A DNA stretch of 64,000 nt from Echinococcus granulosus (GCF_000524195.1 NW_020170420.1:430910-494909); one strand, 5' to 3'. Counted from the stretch's first letter, positions 24,768-38,169 are shown. The notes: generated by a model not told the origin, from the sequence alone. Made by a program: numbers and translations.

Positions 24768-24958
24768 GTTTGAAAGCCAAACAAAGCGGGGAAACGGGCC
24801 TTCTAAGGGACATTTTTGACCAGTTTTCCTTATTCTCAAGGGGTTCCGATCCTGCTTCAGTAAATTACGAAGCTCCTCCCAATGAAACAATGATGAATGA
24901 AAATCGTGAACTCAAGGGATCGCTGAAGTCCGGCAAAAGTGAAGATGATGCCTTGTAA
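24768..24958 (+). CDS. BICC1: BicC-like gene, proposed terminal exon
   Basis: This exon is entered through CTCCTTTTAG in phase 1, exactly as the preceding exon leaves. It gives 62 further residues (GLKAKQSGETGLLRDIFDQF ... KSGKSEDDAL) and a TAA. The helix-like start could be an interaction motif, but it does not match a SAM domain. An AATAAA follows at 25132-25137. Confidence 0.58.
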
Positions 24959-25131
24959 TTTTATTTTAAAATGCTCAAGCCCTCATAAATTTTTTAAAAC
25001 ATTTTTTAAAAAATAGGCATTTTAGTTTGTTGCCACTTTACGAAACCTAGAGCTCCGCCATATTATAAAGTGTAACAAATTGTAATACAAGATGCTATGT
25101 TTTTTAACTAGTTTTGACTAAGTCACAGTAA

Positions 25132-25137
25132 AATAAA
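25132..25137 (+). terminator. Poly(A) signal for the BicC-like gene
   Basis: AATAAA lies 174 bases after the proposed stop codon. It is the first canonical hexamer in a normal 3' UTR distance. The stretch is AT-rich, so chance occurrence is possible. Confidence 0.45.
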
Positions 25138-27866
25138 TAATATGACTGAGTCAGTTATGTCAAGTGTCCTGAATGCAATGTGGCGACATTACGATATATA
25201 TGGCAGGATTCAAATGGCAAAATATAACCTTCAAACACATGTGCTTGTATTTCAGGTAAAAAGTAGTAACTTATTTTTACCAAAATTAATCCTCACCCCT
25301 TTTAAGTGGGTTTAATTTATGCAATCCTTAATGTTTGATGGAAGGAGGCAACAATGTGTTGATTAATGTTACCAATTCATCTGAAAATAAATTACAATTT
25401 TCGTAATTTAACTTCGCTTAAATACTACCATAATTTTAGATTTTCCATTCTAAAGAGATCGAAGGTGTGTATAAAATGAAGTTTTGGTGGGTTGAGAATC
25501 CTTGTTTGGATGAATGCAAATATGTTTCCCTTTTGCAACTTAAACTTTCTAGTATTGATCAGAGCTAACTTAAAATTACTTATCCACTTCATTCCCAAAA
25601 ACACCCAAACATTTTAATAGCCTTTATTAGCAACGATATCCATAAAAATAAAATTCCTGTTTTTAAAATGAATTCTAGATTCAAATCTGGGTTTCCACTT
25701 AACCCTGGCGAAAATATAAAACGCTATAGTCAATTTCAAAAACCTTTGCTTAAAATTATTTGGAGATTACCTACAGAGACGCAAGTGCCTGCGCGTTTTT
25801 ATAGCTACCACCAATCATTACACGGCTAAAATTCTCGAGATTTTGCATTTATAGTTGAGTTTTAGTATCATTATAAAAGCCCTGTCAATATTAAATTCGA
25901 GTTCTAGTAGAGTTTAGGGTTGCATTCTGCTTTTTTTGTAGAATATTTTATGATAAAAATCTACTTTTTTTGCTTACAAAAATGCCCCAAGTGCCCCTAT
26001 TGAAAGCCATGCTAATTAATTTTCCTTCTGGGAGGCGAAAACTCTCTGTTGAACCGCGCCCCCGCTACCGATTGCAAAAATCCAATTTGAGGCATAAATA
26101 TTTAACTCACGCTTCGGGGGGCATTCCAAGGCAACTCTGAGTAAGCAGTCCCTTTAGGTGTCAAATATTAAACTAGCTGAAATCGCAGTAATTAGCCTTT
26201 TTAAGGTCCTATTTTTACTTATAGCTGAAAAATAAGGCCAATTTTTCTTTACAAAACGGTAAAACTTAAAGCAGAATGAATGCTCAAAATATAAGCCTGA
26301 TATGGACTTAACGCGAAGAAGGTAATTAGAATGCCTTCGTTTTAGAAATATGCATCTTACTTTTTTCCTCTTGCTTCGCCAACTATTTGCAGATTAATGT
26401 CAATGCCGAAATTTTTACAAACGCCCTTTAATTCCTGTACTATTGAAGCTAGCCTTTATCCGACTGACAAGCGACATAAATTGACAAAGTTTTCTCCGAG
26501 AGCGTCGTATAATGGGTTAATTGTTTGTTTAACTCTCGGTTTTGTTAATGGGCCAAGTTAGTGCGCTATCATTGCACCACCGCCGGATGGGTTGGCTTCT
26601 GGGCCAGGGCTTTTGAGTTTACAGAAGTAAAGAGGCAATTTCTAGGAGCGGATGCAGTCCTCTGTTTCCGCATGTATGCATGAACTTTGGTGCGTAAGCA
26701 ATTTACCCGTATAGATAAACTATCTTGAAGAGTTCATTTTTCCTATGTTTGTCAAAAATAAAACGCTGTTCTGGTTTCCGTCATGCGCCAACTCTTCGGA
26801 ATTGCAACCGTTTGTAAATTATCCAATTCTACCATTATTCCAAAAGGATAATTCTCTTGCACGATTTTGAGACAGGTTATGCGTTGATTAGGTGCCCAGA
26901 GTCGGGTGTATCACGTGCTGGGTGGGTTATTACAGGGAAGACTGCGGATGTAATCACCATGGCATAGACCGCCGCTGGCGTACAGACGTACATCGGTCTT
27001 TGAAACCTTCACCTAATTCATTCAAGAGTCTCGCTACAATGACAAGCGTTCCCTCATCAAAAAGCGATTAGGGTTTATCTCTCACATCTTATTTATGACT
27101 GCACTAAGATGATATAATTATTGTTCTAGTTAAAGCTAAGCAATACTAAAGAAGGGTAAATTTGAAGAAAAATGTTTTCTTTCAAAACAAGAGCAAGATA
27201 ATTTAACTGAGTTCATGCGAGGAAGTTATCTCCTTGAATTACCTTCCAATTTTATTTCCACTTGACTGATACTCTACTGTCATAAGTGCGTGTTTTTAAA
27301 AAGCTAGTGGATTAACTTCCTCACAATTTACCGCATATATTAGCAAAATTGTAAACAATTACTCCGGTGATTAAGTTCATTTATCCGTTGATGGCTTGAT
27401 TAAACTATCCCAAATGCCGACGTGATTCCCACATACGGCTATCTAGGGTAGGTGGATTTTCTCTCAGTAACTAACCTGTCATTTTAGACAGAACTATTCA
27501 TTGAAATATCAGCAAAGTAACCTGACTCCTCATTAAAAGCAAGAGATTTTAAACTCATTTCTTAAGTGCACTATTTGAATGCCCAAATTTACCCCAAAAG
27601 AGGTTATGGCGCGGACGAGTCAGAAAGTGGGAGGCCAATAGACTTTGTCCACTCTCTTTGCCTACATAATATGCACCGCTATAGATGAAAAAGAAGAACG
27701 TTTAAGCAACGTTGATCTTATCCATTAAAAACATTAACTTTGGAAAAAAGTCTAGTTTAACTCAACATTTATGGGCGCATGGAAGGTACTGAGGAAACTC
27801 TGGAAAATGCTCTAACTACAAAAACGCAAAATTGGTCGATTAGCTCGGCAAAACAAAAATTGGCAG

Positions 27867-28100
27867 TAGCTTCATTCGCTTTTTTTAGATCAGAGGATTC
27901 CATGTGGTTAAAATTATCAACTCTGTGGCAGCAAAAAGAGTCCAGAGTGGCGCAAGATGAGCCATTGTTGTGCTGTACTACGAATCACTGTGCGACTGTA
28001 GACTCGCCTCCTTGGTATTCAACCAGGAACTTGTGCAGTGGTCTCTTCCTCAACGCCTGGAATGGCAAGTCTGGCGGTAAAACTAGCCTCTTAAGGTAAT
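27867..28100 (+). pseudogene. GILT-like thiol reductase fragment, apparently broken
   Basis: After a good acceptor (CGCTTTTTTTAG) the frame reads IRGFHVVKIINSVAAKRV, hits a TGA, and then reads AIVVLYYESLCDCRLASLVF followed by NQELVQWSLP before a TAA. The VxLYYESLC block is the hallmark opening of the gamma-interferon-inducible lysosomal thiol reductase family, which reduces disulfides in lysosomes through a CxxC pair right after ESL. Here the pair is C-x-C, one residue short, and a stop sits just before the block. No further GILT motif (CQHG..EC) was found downstream. Either this is a decayed copy, or a live exon uses an acceptor after the stop. Confidence 0.42.
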
Positions 28101-31100
28101 CACTGAAGTAATGAATAAAAAAGTGAAATGACAAGGATAAAACATGAGCACTAATCTCGGCACCTTCCTGTTAACTTTTAAAGTTCCACTCATGCATTTA
28201 AAAAGCAAGTGGATTACTCTTAATTAAACAAACTATGCAATTCAACTTTTAGATTTAAAGTGAAAGGTGGTAGGATTCTTTAGTTATTTGATTTTCATCT
28301 GTTTCTCCATCTTTTTACCCCTTTTGTTATCACGAATTGTATTTTCAACAATTTTAAAGGATGGATTGTAAACTTTGTGCTTATCACACCCTTATTTTTC
28401 ATGAAGTATTTTGTTTGACACTTAATTGAATCACATAACAAATAAGAGTCGTCGTCTACTTCTTTTGGAAGTTTGGATGAAGTAAACGAGTCTCAGGATT
28501 GCAAAAGATTATCGCTAAAAGTGCTTAAAACCGTAACGGTGTACGTGGTTTTAAATGTAGCTGTTTTTGTTAGCAAAGGATTTTTTAAAAAAAAGTATGA
28601 GAAGCCTATGATAATATTGGCATTTTGAACCACATTTTGGATAAGGAAACTGGTAAGATTTAAGTCAAGTCACTTCTTGCTCCTTTTTTACCACATTCTC
28701 ATTGCGCAAGTTAACAGCCAAATTGCAAGCAATAACTCGCTCTCTTGCTCCTCAAGCCGTCGATTAGTTAACTACAGAGTTCTAGAATGCCTACACCTGC
28801 ATGATGGACAGCGAACGCTTCAAATGATCACAGTCAAAACACAAGGAATAGAAAAGTAACCTTGAGTTTAGTCCTTGTAAAATACAGAAAAATAGGTATA
28901 AACAAGATCTTATGAATACTGGATATGAACGGTGGATCTTTCTGCAATATGATAAATGATAATGCTGGATTCCGTTGGGTCTGCTTATTCTCAATACTTT
29001 GCTCGTTGACCTGAAAATATGGGGCAAAATTCCAGGGATTCCAACACCCAGTGTGCATTTAGATCTGTTTCTTTTGTTGTCTTCTCCAAAGTTAATCATG
29101 CAACTAATAGCGCTGCACTTTATTTCCACAAAAGTGTAGAAGAATTTTTTCACATCCTGTCTAGTTGACCATTGTTTATGATCGGTCCCCTCCTTAGCGA
29201 ATCCGAAATACGACCATGGACAACGGAAAGCCCACCGACGCTTGAATCGACAACCAAAGAACCTCTTCATTGTGCTGACATGAGCCAGTTTGTTTGTAAG
29301 TAGTCATTAAGCATTGCAAAAAACCTTAAACTCTGGGTTGACAAGTTTTCAACACTGTGTTTCATCTACAATCAGTATCACAGGTATCCTTAAGGCTGAG
29401 GTATAGTTAGGAAATCGGTTTGAATTGGCTAAAACAGTAACCAGTGCTGAGGCCATTTTTTACATTCCTCATCCAGCTTTCTTTGAATACTCACCCATAT
29501 CAAAAGATTTCGTTCTAGGCATCTCTTCATGAAAGAATTTGACTGAAAGAAAATCCCACCTAAATGAATAAAGTGAGATGAAAAACTTGGAGTAAGAACT
29601 GATCCATCATCTTGACTTGAGTGCTGTACTATTTTAGTTCAATGTAATTAACTCGAAATTTTTGCAACGAATGAAGCATTTTAATAAAAACAATTACCAA
29701 TTTTGACATCACCGTGGATATTGTCGTTTGCTTGCATGTAAGGGGATTTTTGGACATTAATTGTCTTTCACATGTTAAATTACTAAATTTGAGCATTTAG
29801 TACTCCAAATAGTTATGAATATTTACATTCTAAGGGGTTAAAAGTAGGAATTTTAGGATTAATATACGCAGTCAACGTAGGGGCTAAGTTGTAATTGTTT
29901 TACTGAATTGTCTTTATTTAGCAAACAACTCCGACTATTTGTGATCAGTTTTAGTCGCAACGCCGTTTACTTTTGAAGACAGGCAATACAGTAATATTGT
30001 TTAGTTTCTACAGAGCAATTAAAAGTATTACTTTTTCCGTCAATCAAATATTCGACATTTTAAAATGCTATTTTAATGCATTAGTCACCATCTGGTTTAT
30101 AGATGTGTAAATTGAATTATTTGTTTTAGCTTTTTTCTCAATTTGAGGAAATAGGTGCATTTCTCTTGATTCTTCAACTTTAGATCTCCACTGCTTCAAG
30201 TTATCATTTTAAGGGTCATATGGTGTACCATTTGCCTGTGTAATTATAATATAAGGCTACAAGCCCATAAGTTACAATGTTTAGCGATTACGGCTGTATT
30301 TTAAAATGTTATAAAACGATTTTTTAAAAAGGACTAACTTGATTTGCCAGTTTGGGACTGGTTTACCTTGAATTGCATCAAACTTAAAAACATTTTAGCA
30401 TTTTTCCTTCATTGTTACACGTATAAAAACAAAACTTAGCTTTTAACAAGCGTTTGATATATACTAGCCGATTTCTATAACGCAAAATTAAAACCAATTT
30501 CTCTTTCTCTTAATTTTTAGAACGACGACTACAGTGGATAATTTTCGCACGACAATTGTTGTTTTTTACATATTCGTTTTGTTGAATTACGCCCTTCTCC
30601 AAAAAAAGAATTTATAAATATGAATTGTGTTTTTCTAGACCCGTCTTGTCGCCTTTTGTACAACCTTCATTTTTAGTCCCCAACTCAGTCATTGTCGATC
30701 ACCGAGACGATTTTTTCTCCTTTTTGTGCACCGTTTCATACTCATGTTTTTATTGTGTTGATGAATATATGTTTGATGCATTTCGTCTCCTGTTTCCTCC
30801 TTACTTGCAAGCCCATCTTAACCGTGAATTTAAAAATGAATTGGGTTAAAATATACTACTGAAGGCATTAGTAAGTAAAGGAATGATTGTTGTTGTTGTT
30901 GGTACAAATGAGCATTCTGAAATCTTAAAAAATTCCATTATTTCTGAAAGCGCGTTTATTTGTTTATTTATTTGTACGACTAAATCTTTAAGTGGGCTCA
31001 TGAGATCCCAAACCACGCGTTTCTCAACAGGTGGTTTGCAGATCCCATTAGTCTGAAGATCCCCAATATTGGCCAAGTTATAATCCAAACGCGTAAATTT

Positions 31101-32851
31101 CTTGTACTGCTAAATGGTAAATGTCCGTGAACCTTTACCCTGATATTTTTTATTTGTCTTTTTTGTTCTACCTTTGACAAGCTTGTGGAAAGATTAGATT
31201 AAAGTATTTTACGTTCTCGAGGAAATGTAACTGGAATTGCAAGATGAGGATATACTTCAAATGTTAGAGACATCCAGATTGTGTACAAATGTGCAATTCA
31301 TTCGGATCACTTATCGCGAAGGTGAGGAACATTTAAAGCATCTCTATAAAGTTATCCCGCATTATGCATTTTATTGAATAAACTTGCTTTTTAACAGGTT
31401 TTTCAGAACACTCCCTAACAGGCCAAAAAACCATTAAAGCCCCTCACCCCTTACCAACGCTGTTTACACAGAGGGGATAATCCCATGTCTATAGGTCAAA
31501 CCTCTCGCAATAGAGAATCCAGGTATGACCTCTCCACTTACCTTACTCTTCCACTCTTCACCTCTAGACAAAGAAGAGTTAGCAGAGCGACCTCCATGAA
31601 TGCCTATTAACTACTGAGGCCCTTTTCTAGTTGTAGTTCTGATAGCCACTTTAATGCTCTTTGTGCCATTTTCATGAGAGGATTTTATTAAATAAAAGCT
31701 GCACCTTCAATAGGAAATCCAAATCGCACCACAGGTTTTTTAAATCGTTATGTTTTTGTTACCAACTTGTGTTTTTTTTGATGATAAGTAACTTTTTCTG
31801 TTGTTTCAGACGCAAAAGAATCCCCCTGCAAAATAAATTTTGTCTTTGAGGTCAAGATGACTTGATTAAATAAGGTAACCAAATAAACTTAGGCTCTTTT
31901 TTTATAATAATTGAGTAACTGGAAGAGAGCTCCTCTTATTTCCTGAACCAGTCATTATTATTTTAGTCTGTCATTCGTTTAAAACTAGACACAAGCTTGT
32001 TGTGAACCCGCAATCCTTTTTTTCATCTGAAGCAAATATCCTTATTTTACCTCGAAACTATTTTTTTACCTCACAAGGGGAATGTTTGATCCCATAAAAT
32101 GGAAATGTATAGTATCCGGAAAAGCAGAAGAGTGATTAGGGAAAATGAGGAGTAAAGTATTATCTCCCAACTTCATCCTCGACTACAAATCTTTTCACCT
32201 CATCTCACCGCATATACAAATTAAGTCGAGTCTTGTGGGAGTGAGGCGGTGCATGCTTTGGAAGAAAGTCTCCTTGCTTAACCTTACAATAAAAAGGCAT
32301 TTTTTTATCACAAGTCATTAAGTCAGTCAGTCTGTTGACAGAAAGCCGAAATTCTCACCGCTTGCTTGAGAGAAGTAAAGAAGATTGTGGTAATCTTTGA
32401 AGTGCATTATCTTCAGTTAACCGTGGCATGCGGTGAGGCCGAGGTTTATGGGTGTTCATGCATAATTAGCTCAACTTTCAGTTTAATTTTTCAACTTTTT
32501 TATACTCTCTAAAGACGTATTTCTCCGCCCATGATCGTGGTAAATCAATGACTCTTCGAAAGAACCATATCGGAGCAAGCCGGAGTCAAAACAAGTTCAA
32601 AGGGAGGGAGAGGTAGTAAAGAGAGGGGCCAAAAATCATCCAGACTTTTTGGAGCATACTTTTAAATTCCTTACTTATCGATTAAGATCGGCGGCTTATG
32701 AAAATACTACTTATTAAGCTACTCACTTGCGGCCGACTAACCTGTTATTTGGATTGTAGAGGGAAATAATACTAAAGGATAAATCCGAAAGCTTCAAAAT
32801 ACCTTTCCCTACATTTAAAATGCCTTTATTCTTCTTCTCTTCCACCTACAG

Positions 32852-32968
32852 ATTATGGGCCCCTGGATCGAGAAGACTGAGCAGAGGAAGGTCATTTACA
32901 ATTGTGTGGTATTATTGGAGCTAGTGAATGATCAGAGCCCCCCGCCGCTGCAACAAACAAACTGCTAA
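32852..32968 (+). CDS. Possible terminal exon of an unidentified gene
   Basis: A strong acceptor (CTCTTCCACCTACAG) is followed by 38 open codons (IMGPWIEKTEQRKVIYNCVV ... PPPLQQTNC) and a TAA. The composition looks coding: few repeats and mixed charge. No partner exon was found, and no AATAAA lies directly downstream. It may equally be chance. Confidence 0.3.
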   Translation: MMGPWIEKTEQRKVIYNCVVLLELVNDQSPPPLQQTNC

Positions 32969-33449
32969 GAGGTGGAGTCAAACAAACCTGTCTTACAAAT
33001 TCCCACTTTTTACAATCATTCCTCACCTTGTAAGTAAAAAATGATTAAAATAAGTAGAGTGAACAGGAACAAACTAATTTCAGCCGGGTACTTGTCATCG
33101 CTGCATTCGTGTTTTCTTATTCTGATAAATTGAGCTGCCAATTCTCACTTTTTCCTAGAGGAGCTATTACTCGGGTTAAAACAAAGTCAGCATTTGGATG
33201 CTCCTTAATATTTAAGGAGAGGAACGGTTATGCAAATCTGCCTTTAATTACATCAGTACAACTTGAAAATGAATTATTCAAGGCGTTGAAATAGCATTTC
33301 ACCCGAAGTCTGTCTGATCTCGAAGGACTGTTATAGCCACATTAATGAGATTTTTTTTCACAACAAGATGAGCTCTCCACTTTTTAGTAGGTCCCAAAAG
33401 TGTAACTAATAGAAACAAATTTATATGAAAGGAGATGTTGCTGTAAAAA

Positions 33450-33548
33450 ATGCTTGTTTGAATGCACCTCGTTAGGCGAGAGGCGCTCAATAAAAATGAG
33501 TCCCGTGAGGGTTTGGCCGCCGTCGGTCCCCGAGGGGGAGACGCACTT
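33450..33548. repeat. Dispersed repeat, copy A (partner at 51180-51265)
   Basis: Shares TTGTTTGAATGCACC, then GG-GAG-GG, then CG(C)CCTCGG-like blocks in the same order with the segment at 51180-51265. The local GC content is well above the surroundings. The copy at 51 kb forms the tail of a decayed secreted-protein gene. Confidence 0.55.
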
Positions 33549-34149
33549 TGAACACGCCTAACCGTGACATCTATACCCCTTTTATTTATTCCAAACTTCC
33601 CGATAAAATATGTCCTCTCACCCAACTTGTCTGCTTGTTCCAGTGATCAGCATTTACTCTTTTACTGGACTTGCCAAACGGAATTCTTATTTTAAATCCA
33701 CTAATAAGATTTCGATCCTAACTTGCGCTTAATTTAATTTAAAGTCCATAAATTTTAATTTTTGTAAATTAAAGATTTTTGAGTTGATTTGCTGTGTTGA
33801 TCTCTTGCGATTAGCTGTTTACTGGGGGTAAAACAGAGCCAACTAAGAGGATTTTTTTAATTTTGTGAATTGCTCAGTTGTCCATAACTAAATTTTGACC
33901 CTTTTAAGTCCAATTTGTTTACAAAGTTAAACAATCACTAACACAAATGAGATAATGAGAAGGTTTTTGTAAATACTTATTTAATCAATCGTCTACCACC
34001 ATTTTTCAGTGTTTCAAACACCATATGACCTTGTGGAAGGCGATAAGTTTCAGTTGTCTACTACACACTACCATTATTTTATGGTCAAAACACGTTGTTT
34101 TTTAATCAAACTTGAAGTTTACCTTATCACTAATCCAGTTTTTAACCTG

Positions 34150-34275
34150 ACCTACAGGAGGGCTTGGGGCTATTAGCATAGCCCAGGGGTCCAAGCCGCT
34201 CGGCAGGGGTACACTGGTGGAGCCTTTAAATAGCCCGTTACCAAAACCGAGATTTGTATAAACAAAGTGTTACAA
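34150..34275 (+). repeat. Dispersed repeat, copy 2 (partner at 8955-9065)
   Basis: Same element and same orientation as the copy in the BicC-like intron. The best-conserved core is GGGTACA-TGGTGGAGCC, followed by AAACAAAGTGTTA. Confidence 0.55.
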
Positions 34276-37200
34276 TTGCATCGGTTTGTTCCAAATTATT
34301 CTCTATTTCAAAGAATACACTTAGATCTAAGACATGAATTTATGCTCTGCCCAAAGTACAATCTGCAATTCATTTGTTTTGACGGGAATATACTAACTCC
34401 AAAAAGCTTCTCAAATAATCTTTTTCATTAAATATTCTCCTGCTACAATCTATCATTATTTTTCAAAGTGAGGCATTTTCACTCCCATTATGATAAAATA
34501 TCACTAGGCGCAAGCAATCTTGCTGTAAACAAGTCCTTTTTCAATGTCCCTTTTGTTTGCAAACTATTTCACACGTGATTGTTAATGCCAGGCAAATGTG
34601 ATAGTTAGCATTAGAAGCAGTGCAAGAGTAGTTATGAGGATGGTGCCTTAAGGCTAAAGCGAAAATCTTATCTTGGACAAGTTTTGAGGCGTTCGGTATG
34701 AAGTGGTGCGGTGTATTGTTCAATTAACTAGCCCTGGTTACATTTGTTGAAGAAGTTTTTTTCCACACACGTGCTCAAGTTGTGGTTTATTGTGTAGGCG
34801 AAATGAATAGCTGTCCACCAAGTGGACAATTAGCCCAATGCTGCGGAACAAAGGTGACACGTGTCTAGAATGTGTAGAGTTGAGTGTGGTCGGATCGTTT
34901 GGCACCATTTCTCCACATAAATTAGTTATTGTAGTCAACCTGACTTAGAACTAATTGATAGGCTTTGGAGCTTTTAAGCTTCCGTGAATTGAATGGCTTT
35001 TGGCACCAACTGGATTGTGACTTAAAAAGTAACCTGATTTTTTTGCCTCACGAAGCAGTGTTACTCACAATACGTTTGTGTTACATTGTCCAAAAGGAGA
35101 CAGTTGATTGTACTGGTGGCTACTACTGCAAGAAAATTCTGCAGTAATTTAATTTTTACTAATTAAGAAAGTGGAAAAAATAATTTCACACCTCTTGATT
35201 TGATGCGATAGATATTTCTCAAGGTCAGAATGAGGTTCAAAAATGATATATGATTGTGAGAACGGATCATTTTGCTGTCAAGAGATTGCGGCCTTTGATA
35301 AAAATTCACTTTATGTGGCACATCCACCTCCCCCTGTTTCTCTAGGCTTTTGACTCAGGACTATATGTCAAATTAAATTTCCTTAAAGTAAACCAATTTT
35401 GTTTTTTGACAGTTTTTAATATATTACTTGAATACTGTACTACTATTTCACTAGACTCGCATGCTTGGATGGTCCCGCTCCCAAGTCGGTTAATTTCAGT
35501 AAATCCATGGATTTCGGTGTAAATCTCTTCCTCTCCAACAGTAAAATAAAACGAAATTTGTGCCACTTTATTTAAATAACGTAATAATCGAATAAACATG
35601 ATAATTTATTAGATTTGGTCTGTAAACTAAACGAAAAAAATAAGTTAAGCCTCCGCTCGGTACTGCCAAAAAAACGTTTTTTACAGCTGACTACAGTGTG
35701 TTGCGTTTTTGAATGGGGCAAATAAAAGGTGACTGGAGAGGAAGACCGTACAAGCTGGAGAGTTCACCTTGGTAAACATAAAACTGGGTTTTCTTCCACT
35801 TTTAACTACGCAACCCCCGTCTCCTTTTCTGCGCCATTTCCGGTGCTTCTCGTGTTTACTCATCCGCTTAGGTCATCAGCAGTCACCCCTTAGGGGTTTG
35901 CAATCAACCTTGAAACAAGAGGAAAGGTGATAAAGAAGTTGCTTGAGTTTATCCAAAAACGCCCCCTACTGGGGAGGAATTCACTTGGAATATGGTGTCA
36001 AGTTTATGAGGGTGTCCCACAGAAAGTGAGCTCACAAGTTCATTTCATTTTTTTCCCTTTAGTGCCCTTGAATTAGCATGAGGAATTGAGCTCTACCACT
36101 TTAACCATTTAAGGCGGATTCCCTCCCTCTTTGATCTCTAGATTTGACACCCAGCCCCGAAAGGAAGGATTGTCTCTTGCATAGCGGCACCACTTAAACC
36201 ATCCTTGACGACGCTGCAGGGCGCGCTCTTTTGAAAGACGGTGCAACAGAGCTGGATGTACACCGGCTGGAGTCGATCAGCACGATGTCAAAGGGGTGAC
36301 CAAAACCGTCCAAATTGAGAAGCCCGGTCAGTCACTCAAGCAGTTTAAACAATGCTTTGTACACCTTTCAGTCGCTTTGTCAGTCAAACTAATTCGTTTT
36401 TATGTTCCGCTAACAAAGAAGTTGTTTTTTTGAAGTTATTGCCCTTTCAAGTGTTTCGTTTTAGCAAATTAAACGTAAAATCATAGACTTAGAGTAAGAA
36501 AAAGTGCCGGTTTGGTGAATTTTAAGTAATTAAGTGTTTTTTACCACCACCATCAAATAAACGCCAGTGATAGTTATGACCGCGAAGGAAACTGCCTGAT
36601 TTTGTCACCCGATTATTGCAGTGACATCAAAGCTCACCGCTAGTCGCCAACCTGCCTCCTCACCTTTGCACCATCAGACTAAATAAAATGTGCCGTGTTT
36701 GTTATAAACACCCCAAAACTTATTAATAGGTTAATTTTTTATAATTTTCTAGCGTTTAACATGGTGTCTTGGCCTGAAGCGATGCTATCACCAAGTCGGT
36801 CTTGAGTCATTCATTGACCTGCAGCCTCGGGTTGTCACCACCTCCCAGCCTAGTGATGGTTACCTCTGCCTCCCACCCCAAACGATGTCATTTTGCGTGG
36901 AAGGAGGCCTGCCGATGTAAGCTGCCGGAATTTTGGGACGGGATGGCTTTATCACTGGAGCATCTCCGTCACATGCGACTCGTTGCCATCTTTGCAGTTC
37001 CACTCATCTTAATTTTAAGGCCCCAATTAAGCGGAGGTAATTTTTACTCCACCCTCGCGTTTTACCAACACTTTAACGTCGACTTTTATTTTCCCAGCTT
37101 TTGATATAAAGCTGGGCATTAAAGGAAAGCTCAAAAAAAAACAACTGCTAGCGCTGATTGGATTTCCAGTGTCAACAGTATCTACTTGTCTATTACAAAA

Positions 37201-38068
37201 AACATTAAAAGGGTAAAGTGACAGGAGAAAAAGGGGCACATTTTCTAAGGAGTACGGACTGACATGCCCCCTTGAAGGGAGGCACAAACACAGGACAGGC
37301 AGTGGAGCTGTCAGTTGACAAAACTGACAAGCTGAGCAATCTCACATTCCACATATTTACAGCAGTTAAAAATAAATGCTTAAGTAGTAATTTACTTGCA
37401 AATGAGTTATTCTATGTAAAGTGAACAAATTTGTTTTAATTGGTGTGCTCGGTGGTCACATTTATCTTGCAGAATCTGAAACGATTTTTTTTCCAAAGGA
37501 GTTTAGAAAACAGCGGTAACTACTAGTTAAGAAAGGTGCATCAAAAGTACTTTTTATTTGACTGACTATACGAAAATGAAAGGGGATTGAAGATGACGAA
37601 GATCATAAGGGCGCAATGTGACAAAATCCCGTAAAAAAGTAGGAATGTTCCTGTCGAAGTATATCAACAAATTAGCCATGCATTAGTTTGGCAATAAAAA
37701 CTGCGTACGTAATACTTTAAGATCAAGGAGTGATATTTTCCGCGGAGAAGAGGGCTAACTTAACCTTGAATTTTAACAAATGCGGGTCTCGTCAAAAAAA
37801 CTAGTCGGGGATTTTAAAAAGGCGCGCAAACAAGAATTAAAACGGCGTATCAAAATTTTTGATTGTAAAATGAAAATTGAGATAGCGCTGCTATTGGTAT
37901 ACTTAATCTATGAAAATTATCGAATGTTCTTTCAAATGTCAAATTTGGTATTGTGCCGCAGCGACTTGAGACCATACAACAACTTTCCCTTGCAGACTAA
38001 AACCTCTTAATTTTCCTCCTCATCATCATCGCCAAAACGCGTTCTGCAAAATCAGGGCCTTGTTCCGG

Positions 38069-38074
38069 TTTATT
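38069..38074 (-). terminator. Poly(A) signal for the secreted gene at 38.2-38.5 kb
   Basis: AATAAA on the minus strand, 168 bases past the stop of the 80-residue secreted-protein gene. A G-rich tract on the plus strand (38136-38168) lies between stop and signal. Confidence 0.4.
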
Positions 38075-38135
38075 AATCACGTGCTTTTATGGGATGAAGG
38101 TTAGTAGACACCGAAAAGTCGGGGAGTGGGGAGTG

Positions 38136-38138
38136 AGG

Positions 38139-38168
<30 letters not shown>
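38136..38168 (+). repeat. GGT repeat and G tract
   Basis: Six GGT-type triplets merge into a G8 run. The plus strand could form a G-quadruplex. In the minus-strand transcript of the adjacent gene it would appear as a C-rich 3' UTR tract. Confidence 0.7.

Positions 38169-38169
<1 letters not shown>

Larger units (their letters stand above)
7569..24958 (+). other. BICC1: Bicaudal-C-like gene, proposed 12-exon extent
   Basis: Bicaudal-C proteins are cytoplasmic RNA-binding translational regulators with tandem KH and KH-like domains followed by a SAM domain. My model joins 7569-7584, 9196-9254, 9617-9686, 10131-10169, 10232-10372, 10501-10775, 13525-13821, 18546-18905, 20412-20549, 20748-20835, 23096-23413 and 24768-24958. 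All junction phases agree, the total is 1,992 bases, and it ends at a TAA, giving about 663 residues against roughly 900-970 in animals generally. Exons six to ten follow human BICC1 block by block. The first three exons and the exact end of exon three are weak. No SAM domain is visible, so either this homologue lacks it or an alternative 3' exon was missed. The introns hold only AT-rich DNA, apart from a half-copy repeat at about 8955-9065. Confidence 0.7.
24959..38068. other. Gene-poor stretch
   Basis: About 13 kb with no complete gene. It contains a broken GILT-like fragment (27867-28100), one possible terminal exon (32852-32968), and repeat copies near 33450 and 34150. The remaining open frames have no recognised motifs and lack paired splice signals. 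Confidence 0.5.

Noticed and set aside
24768..24958. SAM domain in the last BicC-like exon.
   Set aside because: The sequence has no SAM helix pattern and is largely Ser/Asn/Lys-rich after the first twenty residues.
28791..29270. 159-codon open frame on the minus strand.
   Set aside because: No motif; composition is intron-like. An acceptor-like site inside favours another frame, so it is probably chance.
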